From CAYJAQ01 sp964368275 (lineage in GTDB: Bacteria > Bacillota_I > Bacilli_A > ML615J-28 > CAG-313), in contig CAYJAQ010000069.1 in assembly GCA_964368275.1 (NCBI GenBank), positions 1-5,903 of the forward strand: DNA of 5,903 nt, given 5' to 3'. The notes beneath the pieces are model-generated. The model was not told the origin of the DNA, ran no database searches, and saw nothing but the letters and a program-made list of their open reading frames with translations. Each line of letters begins with the position of its first letter. The first letter of the stretch is position 1. The translations under genes and the position numbers were made by a program. Shown piece after piece: positions 1-5,903 of this stretch.

Positions 1-22
1 ATTTATGACTTTTAAAAAATAT

Positions 23-58
23 TTTGCTAAAAAAGAAGATTAGTAAAATTTGCTAAAA
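23..58. repeat. 10-bp direct repeat pair in the upstream leader
   Basis: The 10-mer tttgctaaaa occurs at 23-32 and again at 49-58, with start points 26 bp apart (about 2.5 helical turns). It lies just upstream of the -35 box, in A+T-rich sequence that could also act as an UP element. It could be a pair of regulator contacts, but 10-mers rich in A and T recur easily by chance at this base composition. Nothing else is recognisable in bases 1-76. Confidence 0.3.
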
Positions 59-76
59 TACTTATTGCATTTTATC

Positions 77-105
77 TTGTCAAAATAAATATCACATGGT
101 ATAAT
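77..105 (+). promoter_or_regulatory. Sigma-A-type promoter with extended -10, drives the two-gene operon
   Basis: The -35 box is TTGTCA at 77-82 (one mismatch to TTGACA). The spacer is 17 bp and the -10 box is a perfect TATAAT at 100-105. A TG at 97-98 followed by one base gives an extended -10 element. Transcription would start near 111-113, leaving a leader of only about 18 nt, too short for a riboswitch or attenuator. It is the only convincing promoter upstream of either gene. Confidence 0.85.
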
Positions 106-114
106 ACATATGTA
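105..114. promoter_or_regulatory. 10-bp palindrome at the predicted transcription start, possible operator
   Basis: TACATATGTA at 105-114 is a perfect palindrome overlapping the last base of the -10 box and the predicted start point, a place where a repressor would block initiation. The arms regain partial symmetry further out (102-103 with 116-117). A+T-rich palindromes of this size arise by chance, so this is only a candidate. Confidence 0.25.
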
Positions 115-116
115 AT

Positions 117-125
117 AAAAGGAGG
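117..125 (+). promoter_or_regulatory. Strong ribosome-binding site of the first gene
   Basis: AAAAGGAGG ends at 125, five bases before the ATG at 131. GGAGG (121-125) is a full-strength Shine-Dalgarno core and fixes the ATG at 131 as the start. A strong site next to a strong promoter implies substantial expression. Confidence 0.85.
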
Positions 126-130
126 AATAC

Positions 131-2371
131 ATGAAAACAATTAGAAAGATGTTAGCGGCATTAATGTTTTTAATTTGTTGCTTAGGCGGTATATATACTA
201 CCACTAGTAACGCAGCGACAGTATCAAGTAAATATCGGGCAAATACCGGCGAATTACGCGCGATATGGGTTTCTAATTTTGCAGGAGACTTAGAAAGTTA
301 TCAAAGTGAAGAACAATATAAATCCGACATTACTAAGATGTTAGATAACTTTGATAAATGGGGTATTAATGCAGTCATGTTTCATGTACGCACACATAAT
401 AATGCACTATATGACTCAGATCTAAATCCACTTGCCAGTTGGTGGGAGAAGGTTGACTTCGCAATATTTGATCCACTTACTTGGACAATCGATGAATGTC
501 ATAAAAGGGGCATTGAATTTCACGCTTGGATGAATCCTTATCGGCTAGGCACAAATTATACAACAGGCTCTACGCCAAAAGAAAATCCAATTAATAAGAA
601 GAAAAATATTTTAGAAGCAGGTTCTGGACCAATCCTTGATCCAGCTATTCCTGAAAATCGTGATTTTATTGTTAATACTTGCTTAGAAGTAATTGAAAAG
701 TACGATGTAGATGCTATTCATTTTGATGATTACTTTTATGCTGATGGAGTAAATGATACAGAATCACGCAACAAGTATAATACAGAAAATTTATCACTCG
801 CTGATTTCCGCCGTAAACAAGTCGATTTGTTTATTGAGCAATTATCAAAAAGTATGGATGAATATAATGAGGCTAATAATCGTTATGTTCAACTAGGAAT
901 TTCACCATCTGGTATATATAATAATGGTATTTATCCAGAAAACACTATTCCCACCTATGATGATAATGGTACACTAACATATCCCAATTTTTCTAATTCA
1001 ACTGGCTTTTCTCACTATGGACCATACTTATATTCTGATACTAAAAAGTGGATTGATGAAGAATGGATTGATTATATAACTCCTCAAGCATATAATGATA
1101 TCGCAACAACAGCAGCTAGTTTTACAAAATTAACTGAATGGTGGAGTTGGGTAGTAAGACACAAAAATGTTAATTTATATATGGGTCAAGGGGTCTATAA
1201 GGCTTATGAGAACAATACTACATGGAAAGATGTTAATGAATTTGAAAATGAACTTTTAGTAGGTAATGCAAAACGTGAAGTTAGTGGTTTCTCTATTTTT
1301 AAATATGTCAGTTTAATGTCGACCACAAACGCAGTTGTTAAACAAACAAAAGCGGTCATGGAAGCATATTGGGGTGCTAAAAAAGTACCAGGTGCTCTTG
1401 TAAAATCATTACAAAATGCACCTAAGCCATTAGTAACTAACACTAAAGTAGTTGATAACCAAATTTCTTGGGATGAAGTAGAAGGTGTTCGGGGCTATGG
1501 TGTTTGGCTAGTTCCTTCAAGTGCTACTTTAGATACTACTGATTTTAGTCAATTTGTAGCATATGTTAATACTAATAGTTATGAGTTTACCAAAACTGGT
1601 GATTATTATATCACAACGGTTAATAAGGCTAATGACTATTCAAAAGGTGTTTTAGTTACCACTGATCCTGCGACGCTCGCATTAAAGACACAAGCATTAA
1701 CAGAAGTAGAAGATTACTATAAGAGTCAAACAATGCCTAATAGTTACCTAGAAGAAGTAACTAATGTCTATAATAGTATTATTGAAAAGATAAATTCTAC
1801 TCGTAATCCTGTTTCATTTGAAGAAGAAATTGCATTATTTAAAAAACGTCTTTCAGCTACTATTGCATTAATTGAATATAGTAGAGTAAATGAACTGACA
1901 ACAAGTGGAATCAACAAAGTTGAACGCTTATTTAAAAAAGTATTTGGCCAAATTGCAATAGGCACTTTACCAGCTATTGAAAAAGCTGTTGCTGATTCGA
2001 AAGCTGAACTAGATGAAATAATAGCGGGTTATTTAAAACCAGTAGAAAAAACATGCGAAGAAGATCCTACCCAAGAGAAGTGCAAGGTTACGCCACCGGC
2101 TGAAGTGACGTGCGAAGAAGATCCTACGCAAGAGAAATGCAAAGTTACGCCACCGGCTGAAGTGACGTGCGAAGAAGATCCTACGCAAGAGAAATGCAAA
2201 GTTACGCCACCGGCTGAAGTGACGTGTGAGGAAGATCCTACCCAAGAGAAATGCAAAACAGCAGAACCAAAAAAAGGATGCAAGAAAAAAGACACTTCTG
2301 TTGTTATATTAATGAGTAGTATTAGTCTAGGGGGTCTACTATGCTTAATTTTAAAGAAAAGAGATAATTGA
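131..2371 (+). CDS. Surface-anchored GHL10 (DUF187/PF02638) family glycoside hydrolase with Cys-paired tandem repeat
   Basis: Secreted 746-aa protein. Residues 1-28 form a Sec signal peptide (basic KTIRK, hydrophobic core, likely cleavage after SNA at 26-28); there is no proper lipobox. Residues 41-400 are a GHL10 domain, a TIM-barrel-type family thought to cleave glycans; E. coli DigH, a member, cleaves peptidoglycan strands lacking stem peptides. Visible family motifs are RAIWVSNF (43-50), FHVRTHNNA (84-92), EFHAWMNPYR (129-138), DAIHFDDYFY (194-203, acidic residues likely at the active site), GISPSGIY (256-263) and WIDYITPQAY (312-321). Residues 433-507 look Fn3-like and 510-632 are mostly helical, with a weak FIVAR-like pattern. 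Residues 641-709 carry a 19-residue repeat, then GCKKK (716-720), an 18-residue hydrophobic segment (724-741) and KKRDN. It is probably displayed outside the membrane. The expected Trp after PQ[AS]Y is Asn322 here, so specificity may differ from the second gene. Substrate is unknown; peptidoglycan or another polysaccharide is inferred from the family. Family call is confident, exact activity is not. Confidence 0.9.
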   Translation: MKTIRKMLAALMFLICCLGGIYTTTSNAATVSSKYRANTGELRAIWVSNFAGDLESYQSEEQYKSDITKMLDNFDKWGINAVMFHVRTHNNALYDSDLNPLASWWEKVDFAIFDPLTWTIDECHKRGIEFHAWMNPYRLGTNYTTGSTPKENPINKKKNILEAGSGPILDPAIPENRDFIVNTCLEVIEKYDVDAIHFDDYFYADGVNDTESRNKYNTENLSLADFRRKQVDLFIEQLSKSMDEYNEANNRYVQLGISPSGIYNNGIYPENTIPTYDDNGTLTYPNFSNSTGFSHYGPYLYSDTKKWIDEEWIDYITPQAYNDIATTAASFTKLTEWWSWVVRHKNVNLYMGQGVYKAYENNTTWKDVNEFENELLVGNAKREVSGFSIFKYVSLMSTTNAVVKQTKAVMEAYWGAKKVPGALVKSLQNAPKPLVTNTKVVDNQISWDEVEGVRGYGVWLVPSSATLDTTDFSQFVAYVNTNSYEFTKTGDYYITTVNKANDYSKGVLVTTDPATLALKTQALTEVEDYYKSQTMPNSYLEEVTNVYNSIIEKINSTRNPVSFEEEIALFKKRLSATIALIEYSRVNELTTSGINKVERLFKKVFGQIAIGTLPAIEKAVADSKAELDEIIAGYLKPVEKTCEEDPTQEKCKVTPPAEVTCEEDPTQEKCKVTPPAEVTCEEDPTQEKCKVTPPAEVTCEEDPTQEKCKTAEPKKGCKKKDTSVVILMSSISLGGLLCLILKKRDN
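2051..2257 (+). repeat. 57-bp in-frame tandem repeat, three full copies and one partial
   Basis: Units start at 2051, 2108, 2165 and 2222; the last keeps 36 bp. Each full unit encodes TCEEDPTQEKCKVTPPAEV (19 aa), with two Cys separated by eight residues and a Pro-rich spacer. Units 2 and 3 are identical over all 57 bases. Unit 1 differs from them at four third-codon positions and unit 4 at three, all synonymous. The unit is about 51% G+C, clearly above the surrounding gene. It sits between the helical region and the membrane tail, so it probably works as a stalk, with each Cys pair able to form a disulfide or bind metal. Confidence 0.97.
2276..2368 (+). other. C-terminal GCKKK plus hydrophobic anchor or sorting tail (first protein)
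   Basis: Residues 716-746: Gly-Cys-Lys-Lys-Lys, two polar residues, an 18-residue hydrophobic stretch and the basic end KKRDN. The motif-hydrophobic-basic layout resembles sortase-type signals, but no LPXTG is present. The second protein ends the same way although the sequences before the tails are unrelated. It is at least a membrane anchor; processing at the Cys is a hypothesis. Confidence 0.7.
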
Positions 2372-2374
2372 GGT
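2370..2374 (+). promoter_or_regulatory. Ribosome-binding site deciding the start of the second gene
   Basis: GAGGT at 2370-2374 overlaps the TGA stop of the first gene (2369-2371) and lies 8 nt before the ATG at 2383. The frame also has an upstream TTG at 2368, but that codon overlaps this site and has only weak purine-rich sequence before it. Starting at the ATG gives a textbook signal peptide (MKKIII...). Ribosomes ending the first gene stop on top of this site, so translational coupling is likely. Confidence 0.75.
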
Positions 2375-2382
2375 TAAAAAAC

Positions 2383-5300
2383 ATGAAAAAAATAATAATC
2401 TGTTGGGCACTATTATTAATGATAATCACAGGCTTCTCGGTAAATATTAGTGCCTATCAGTTAGCGAGTTTGCCGAAAGCAGATGGTAGCGGTAATGTAA
2501 AATATCGTGGTACTAACATTGAAGTGCAAATTCCTACGACATATGAGCAGCCTGACACCCAATTTAGAGCAGCATGGATAGCTACTTTTATTGGTGATAT
2601 CGCCGGTTATACGAGCGTTGACCAGTGGAAGAGCGAAGTTGCTAGTACAATTAAAATTTTTAAGTATTATAATTTAAATGCCATGATTTTTCATGTACGT
2701 TCACATAATAATGCTTATTACGATTCCGATTTAAATCCGATTTGTAATTATTGGTCAAAGGTCAATTTTGCAAATTTTGATCCTCTTGAATATCTAATAT
2801 CAGAATGTCATAAGAATGGTATTGAATTTCATGCTTGGTTAAATCCCTATCGAGTAGATAGTAATTATGTGGGTGGCGCTATCCCAAGTGTTAATCCGGT
2901 CAATGATACAAATAACTTATTATCATATGATGGCAAAACTATTTTGAATCCTGGTTTGCCTAATGTCCATAAATTTATCGTTGATACTTGTATGGAAATA
3001 GTTAACAAATATGAAGTTGATGCTATTCATTTTGACGATTACTTTTACATTAATTTAGGTGAAAATGGGGGTAACATTATTAATGAACCCGATCAATCAA
3101 CCTTTATTACTTATGGAAGTGGTTATAATACAAACAGTAGTAATTCTAAAAAAGATTGGCGCCGTGAACAGGTAAATATCTTAATAAAAGATATTCATAG
3201 TGCTTTAGCAGTGTATAATAAAGCTAATAATCGCTGTGTACAATTTGGTATTGCGCCGACGGGAATTTACAAAAATGGCTCATATAATGGACCAATTGAA
3301 AGTGGTTCTAATACAGCAGGTCAAACCCATTATAGTTCTTATCTATTCTGTGATACTTATACCTGGATTAAAAATGGTTGGATTGATTATATACTACCTC
3401 AATCATATTGGGCATTTGAGCACAGTGTTGCAGGGTATGCTGATGTAATGGATTGGTGGAATAAAGCTGTGAGTGGTACTAAAGTAAACTTGTATTCTGG
3501 TATTGGAATATATATGGCAGATGATACTGGCAATCGATTCTCATGGCAGACTAATTCGAATGAGTTCTACAATCAAGTGCGATATACCACAAAATTAGAA
3601 AATGTTGATGGCGTGTGTATCTTTAGTTATAAACATATAAAAGAAGCATATAATAATAACACGTCTAAAAAAACCACAGCTCAACTTAATAATGTTAAGA
3701 CAAAAGCCTTTACGAAAATTGTTTTACAGCCCGAATTAAAAGCCTTTGATAACATTACCTTGGGTAGTGTAACCAACTTTACAGTAAATGGTAAAAAATT
3801 ATCTTGGAATGCTTTACCAAATGCCAAGTTCTATGCAATATATCGCAGTGCTAATGAGTTAACCTATGATGCTTCTGAGATATATGACATTATTGGTGGA
3901 ACCACTAGTACCATTGCTTGGACCGATTCATCTGCGGAAACTTTCTATTACTATGATGTTAGACCAGTTTCTTATTCTAATACTTTAGGGGCGGCTACTA
4001 AAGAAATGCCAATCCCTAAACCAACATTTACGATAGAAACAGATACATCGGCCACAAGTACATTAAATGGTACTGAAGTAACGCAAAATAATGGTTTACC
4101 TAATATGGGTACTATTCAAATTGGTTTTACCCGTTCAGTATTTTTAGCTAGCAATGCACCAAGTGTTTCGCGGCAAGACTATACTTGGACATCTAGTAAT
4201 CCTAGCGTAGCAACTATCAGCGAATGGGGAACAATAAATGCTCTTGCTGAAGGTAAAACAACAATAATAGGAAAATACAAACAAGATAATAAAAAGTTTG
4301 GTATGTTTGAAATAGTTGTATATAAAGAAAAAGCGCCAATAGAGCAATCATTCACGGTGAACTTCTATGATGGCGATAATCTTTTAAAAACAGAAACTGT
4401 TAAGTTTGGCTTAAGTGCAACTGCGCCAATAGTTGCAAATAAAACAGTCGGGGATTTAACATACAAACATACTGGTTGGGATAAAACATTCAGTGCTGTA
4501 ACGGGAGATTTAAATATTAATGCGGTGTTTACAGCACTGCCAAAAACCTATGAAGTAAAATTTGTTAATTATGATGGCACTGTCCTTTCTCTTCAAAATG
4601 TGTATGAGGGCTTTGATGCTACTGCACCAGCAAATCCGACAAAACCAATAAGTGGTGGATATTTCTATTCATTTACGGGTTGGGATAAGACATTTACCAA
4701 TGTCCAAAGTAATTTAGTCGTTAATGCGGTGTATAGTGCTCTTCCGATAGCAGCACCTACATATTGTACTGTAATCTTTGTAGATTATGATGACAAAGTG
4801 TTAAAGACGGAATCAGTTTTACTAGGTGGAGATGCAACTCCACCAACTGCACCAGAACGCACTGGCGATGCCCAGTATTCATATAAGTTTAAATCTTGGG
4901 ATGGAACGTATAAAACGGTTCTTGCTGATACAACCATTAAAGCCACATATACACAAACGCTTAATATTTATCAAGTTCAATTCTTAGATGATGATGGTAC
5001 CTTAATAAAGACAGTTAATGTTTTATATGGAGAATCAGCAAAAGCTCCAACTAATCCGGAAAAGGCAGGTAATGCTGAATATACCTATACATTTACGGGT
5101 TGGAATCAAGATTATAATAATGTAAAAGAGTCACTAATTGTTAAAGCAACTTATGAATCAGTGCGCAATAAGTATGAAGTTACTTTTATTAATAGCGATA
5201 ATACAGTGTTAAAAAGTGAAATGGTTGAGTATGGAGCATCAGCTACTGCACCAGCAAATCCAACAATTCCAGCCACACCAGAACATACCTATACATTTAC

Positions 5301-5871
5301 AGGTTGGGACCAAGACTATAGCAATATAAAAGAATCGCTAACGGTCAAGGCAATATATACTACTACTCTTGTTACTTTCATAGTTACTTTTGTTGATGAG
5401 AATAGTAATGTGTTGAAAGAAGAAATTGTTAATTATGGTGCTTCAGCTACTGCACCCACAAATCCTACAAAACCTGCAACGCCACAGTATACATATATAT
5501 TCACCGGCTGGGATCAAGGCTTTACCAATGTAACTAGTAATAAAACGATAAAAGCAGTATATTCTGAAAAAGTAAATGAATATACTGTGAAGTTCACTAC
5601 TGAAGATGGTACAGTGATTAAGTCTGAAAAAGTAGAATATGGTGCTTCTGCAACTGCCCCAAATGCACCGGAAAAAGAAGGATATACTTTTGATTCATGG
5701 AGTGAATCATTTGATGATGTACAAAAAGATTTAAATATCAAGCCAATATATCAAGAAATAGAAGCACCAATTGATCCAAAAGATGGTTGCAAAAAGAAAT
5801 CATCTGGCATAATTGCGATAATGTTTACTACGCCGTTAATAGCACTAGTACTACGCAAGAAGAAAGATTAA
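2383..5871 (+). CDS. Large surface-anchored GHL10 (DUF187/PF02638) family glycoside hydrolase with Fn3-like, Big2-like and seven Listeria-Bacteroides repeats
   Basis: Secreted multidomain protein of 1162 aa from the ATG at 2383. Residues 1-24 are a Sec signal peptide (KK, then IIICWALLLMIITGF, likely cut after ISA). Residues 61-420 are a GHL10 domain paralogous to that of the upstream gene: FRAAWIATF (61-69), FHVRSHNNAYYDSDLNP (103-119), EFHAWLNPYR (148-157), ILNPGLP (187-193), DAIHFDDYFY (213-222), GIAPTGIY (289-296) and WIDYILPQSYW (333-343). It keeps Asn189 and Trp343, which I recall as typical of the family and which the upstream paralogue replaces with Asp170 and Asn322. Residues 459-535 look Fn3-like. 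Residues 575-648 resemble a bacterial Ig-like Big2 domain (SSNPSVATIS, GTINALAEGKTTI). Residues 656-1123 are seven Listeria-Bacteroides/InlB-B-type repeats. The tail is GCKKK (1135-1139), a hydrophobic stretch (1142-1157) and RKKKD. The gene begins 11 bp after the first and is probably cotranscribed. Glycan hydrolysis is inferred from the family; the substrate, and whether the beta-rich modules bind glycan or only extend the enzyme, are unknown. Confidence 0.9.
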   Translation: MKKIIICWALLLMIITGFSVNISAYQLASLPKADGSGNVKYRGTNIEVQIPTTYEQPDTQFRAAWIATFIGDIAGYTSVDQWKSEVASTIKIFKYYNLNAMIFHVRSHNNAYYDSDLNPICNYWSKVNFANFDPLEYLISECHKNGIEFHAWLNPYRVDSNYVGGAIPSVNPVNDTNNLLSYDGKTILNPGLPNVHKFIVDTCMEIVNKYEVDAIHFDDYFYINLGENGGNIINEPDQSTFITYGSGYNTNSSNSKKDWRREQVNILIKDIHSALAVYNKANNRCVQFGIAPTGIYKNGSYNGPIESGSNTAGQTHYSSYLFCDTYTWIKNGWIDYILPQSYWAFEHSVAGYADVMDWWNKAVSGTKVNLYSGIGIYMADDTGNRFSWQTNSNEFYNQVRYTTKLENVDGVCIFSYKHIKEAYNNNTSKKTTAQLNNVKTKAFTKIVLQPELKAFDNITLGSVTNFTVNGKKLSWNALPNAKFYAIYRSANELTYDASEIYDIIGGTTSTIAWTDSSAETFYYYDVRPVSYSNTLGAATKEMPIPKPTFTIETDTSATSTLNGTEVTQNNGLPNMGTIQIGFTRSVFLASNAPSVSRQDYTWTSSNPSVATISEWGTINALAEGKTTIIGKYKQDNKKFGMFEIVVYKEKAPIEQSFTVNFYDGDNLLKTETVKFGLSATAPIVANKTVGDLTYKHTGWDKTFSAVTGDLNINAVFTALPKTYEVKFVNYDGTVLSLQNVYEGFDATAPANPTKPISGGYFYSFTGWDKTFTNVQSNLVVNAVYSALPIAAPTYCTVIFVDYDDKVLKTESVLLGGDATPPTAPERTGDAQYSYKFKSWDGTYKTVLADTTIKATYTQTLNIYQVQFLDDDGTLIKTVNVLYGESAKAPTNPEKAGNAEYTYTFTGWNQDYNNVKESLIVKATYESVRNKYEVTFINSDNTVLKSEMVEYGASATAPANPTIPATPEHTYTFTGWDQDYSNIKESLTVKAIYTTTLVTFIVTFVDENSNVLKEEIVNYGASATAPTNPTKPATPQYTYIFTGWDQGFTNVTSNKTIKAVYSEKVNEYTVKFTTEDGTVIKSEKVEYGASATAPNAPEKEGYTFDSWSESFDDVQKDLNIKPIYQEIEAPIDPKDGCKKKSSGIIAIMFTTPLIALVLRKKKD
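4348..5751 (+). repeat. Seven Listeria-Bacteroides (Flg_new/InlB-B-type) protein repeats
   Basis: Protein repeats at about residues 656-717, 722-785, 794-857, 863-924, 931-992, 998-1060 and 1067-1123, each 57-64 aa. The pattern is a strand like YxVxFxxxDGTVLKxExVxYG, then ATAPxxP, then YTFTGWDxxxxNV, then a closing strand like LxVKAxY. The family (PF09479/TIGR02543-like) forms beta-grasp-like modules in Gram-positive surface proteins and usually works as stalk or adhesion modules. DNA copies are well diverged, except that repeats 4 and 5 share a 23-bp stretch with one mismatch (5081-5103 and 5285-5307). The seventh is shorter and lacks the NPxxPATP insert. Confidence 0.85.
5785..5868 (+). other. 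C-terminal GCKKK plus hydrophobic anchor or sorting tail (second protein)
   Basis: Residues 1135-1162: Gly-Cys-Lys-Lys-Lys, two Ser, a hydrophobic stretch of about 16 residues interrupted by one Pro, and the basic end RKKKD. The hydrophobic part is short for a stable transmembrane helix, which fits a processed sorting signal somewhat better than a simple anchor. GCKKK matches the first protein exactly while the hydrophobic part does not, so the motif rather than the whole tail seems conserved. Confidence 0.7.
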
Positions 5872-5903
5872 AAATTTAAACAACAAACAAATATTATACA
5901 ATA

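Noticed and set aside
131..214. Lipoprotein signal in the first protein because of the Cys pair in LICCLGG
   Set aside because: Neither Cys has a proper lipobox before it (position -1 would be Ile or Cys rather than Gly, Ala or Ser), and a signal peptidase I site follows at SNA.
2029..2295. Open frames on the - strand across the Cys repeat
   Set aside because: The repeat unit is 57 bp, a multiple of three, so any frame open in one unit is open in all. They are low-complexity mirrors of the repeat with no ribosome-binding site or promoter supporting them.
2369..2377. TGA read as Trp (Mycoplasma-type code)
   Set aside because: Readthrough would add only two residues before a TAA. All Trp residues in both long proteins are encoded by TGG, whereas code-4 organisms mostly use TGA.
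2368..2385. TTG start at 2368 for the second gene, overlapping the first gene's stop
   Set aside because: It would add only MRLKN before a normal signal peptide, has no good ribosome-binding site before it, and overlaps the GAGGT that is ideally placed for the ATG at 2383.
5761..5868. LPXTG sortase signal
   Set aside because: No LPXTG or close variant occurs near either C-terminus; only the GCKKK motif precedes the hydrophobic tail.
5872..5903. Terminator or new promoter after the second gene
   Set aside because: No G+C-rich hairpin with a T-run is present. TACAAT at 5897-5902 resembles a -10 box, but only a poor -35 (TTTAAA at 5875-5880) lies upstream and the window ends there.

Overview
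The window is about one third G+C and holds two large genes in tandem on the + strand that fill nearly all of it. Both encode secreted, membrane- or wall-anchored proteins with a 'glycosyl hydrolase-like 10' domain (GHL10, formerly DUF187, PF02638; the family of Bacillus subtilis YngK and E. coli YddW/DigH). The low G+C, near-consensus sigma-A-type promoter, strong Shine-Dalgarno sites, Gram-positive-type export signals and Listeria-Bacteroides-type surface repeats suggest a low-GC member of the Firmicutes or of the Acholeplasma/Izemoplasma/Erysipelotrichia side of the Mollicutes and Bacilli. Trp is encoded by TGG and the first gene ends at TGA, so the standard stop code appears to be in use rather than the Mycoplasma code. 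Genus cannot be told from the sequence.

Layout: 1-76 is an A+T-rich leader with one 10-bp direct repeat and no gene. 77-105 is a very good extended -10 promoter, followed by a short palindrome at the predicted transcription start and a GGAGG ribosome-binding site. 131-2371 is the first gene (746 aa): signal peptide, GHL10 domain, Fn3-like segment, helical segment, a 19-residue Cys-paired tandem repeat, and a GCKKK-plus-hydrophobic-tail C-terminus. 2383-5871 is the second gene (1162 aa from its ATG): signal peptide, GHL10 domain, Fn3-like segment, bacterial Ig-like (Big2-type) segment, seven Listeria-Bacteroides/InlB-B-type repeats, and the same GCKKK-plus-tail C-terminus. The last 32 bases are A+T-rich with no visible terminator hairpin.

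The genes are 11 bp apart, no promoter or terminator is visible between them, and they very probably form one transcription unit. Their catalytic domains are clearly paralogous (about half identical by eye in the best blocks), but the regions between enzyme and anchor are unrelated. The picture is two surface-displayed enzymes acting on a cell-wall or extracellular glycan, held at different distances or with different binding partners. The substrate cannot be read from the sequence. The most interesting points are the shared C-terminal GCKKK tail, which is not LPXTG and may be a lineage-specific sorting signal, and the 57-bp repeat whose copies differ only by synonymous changes. I saw no defence system, mobile element, RNA gene or CRISPR array.
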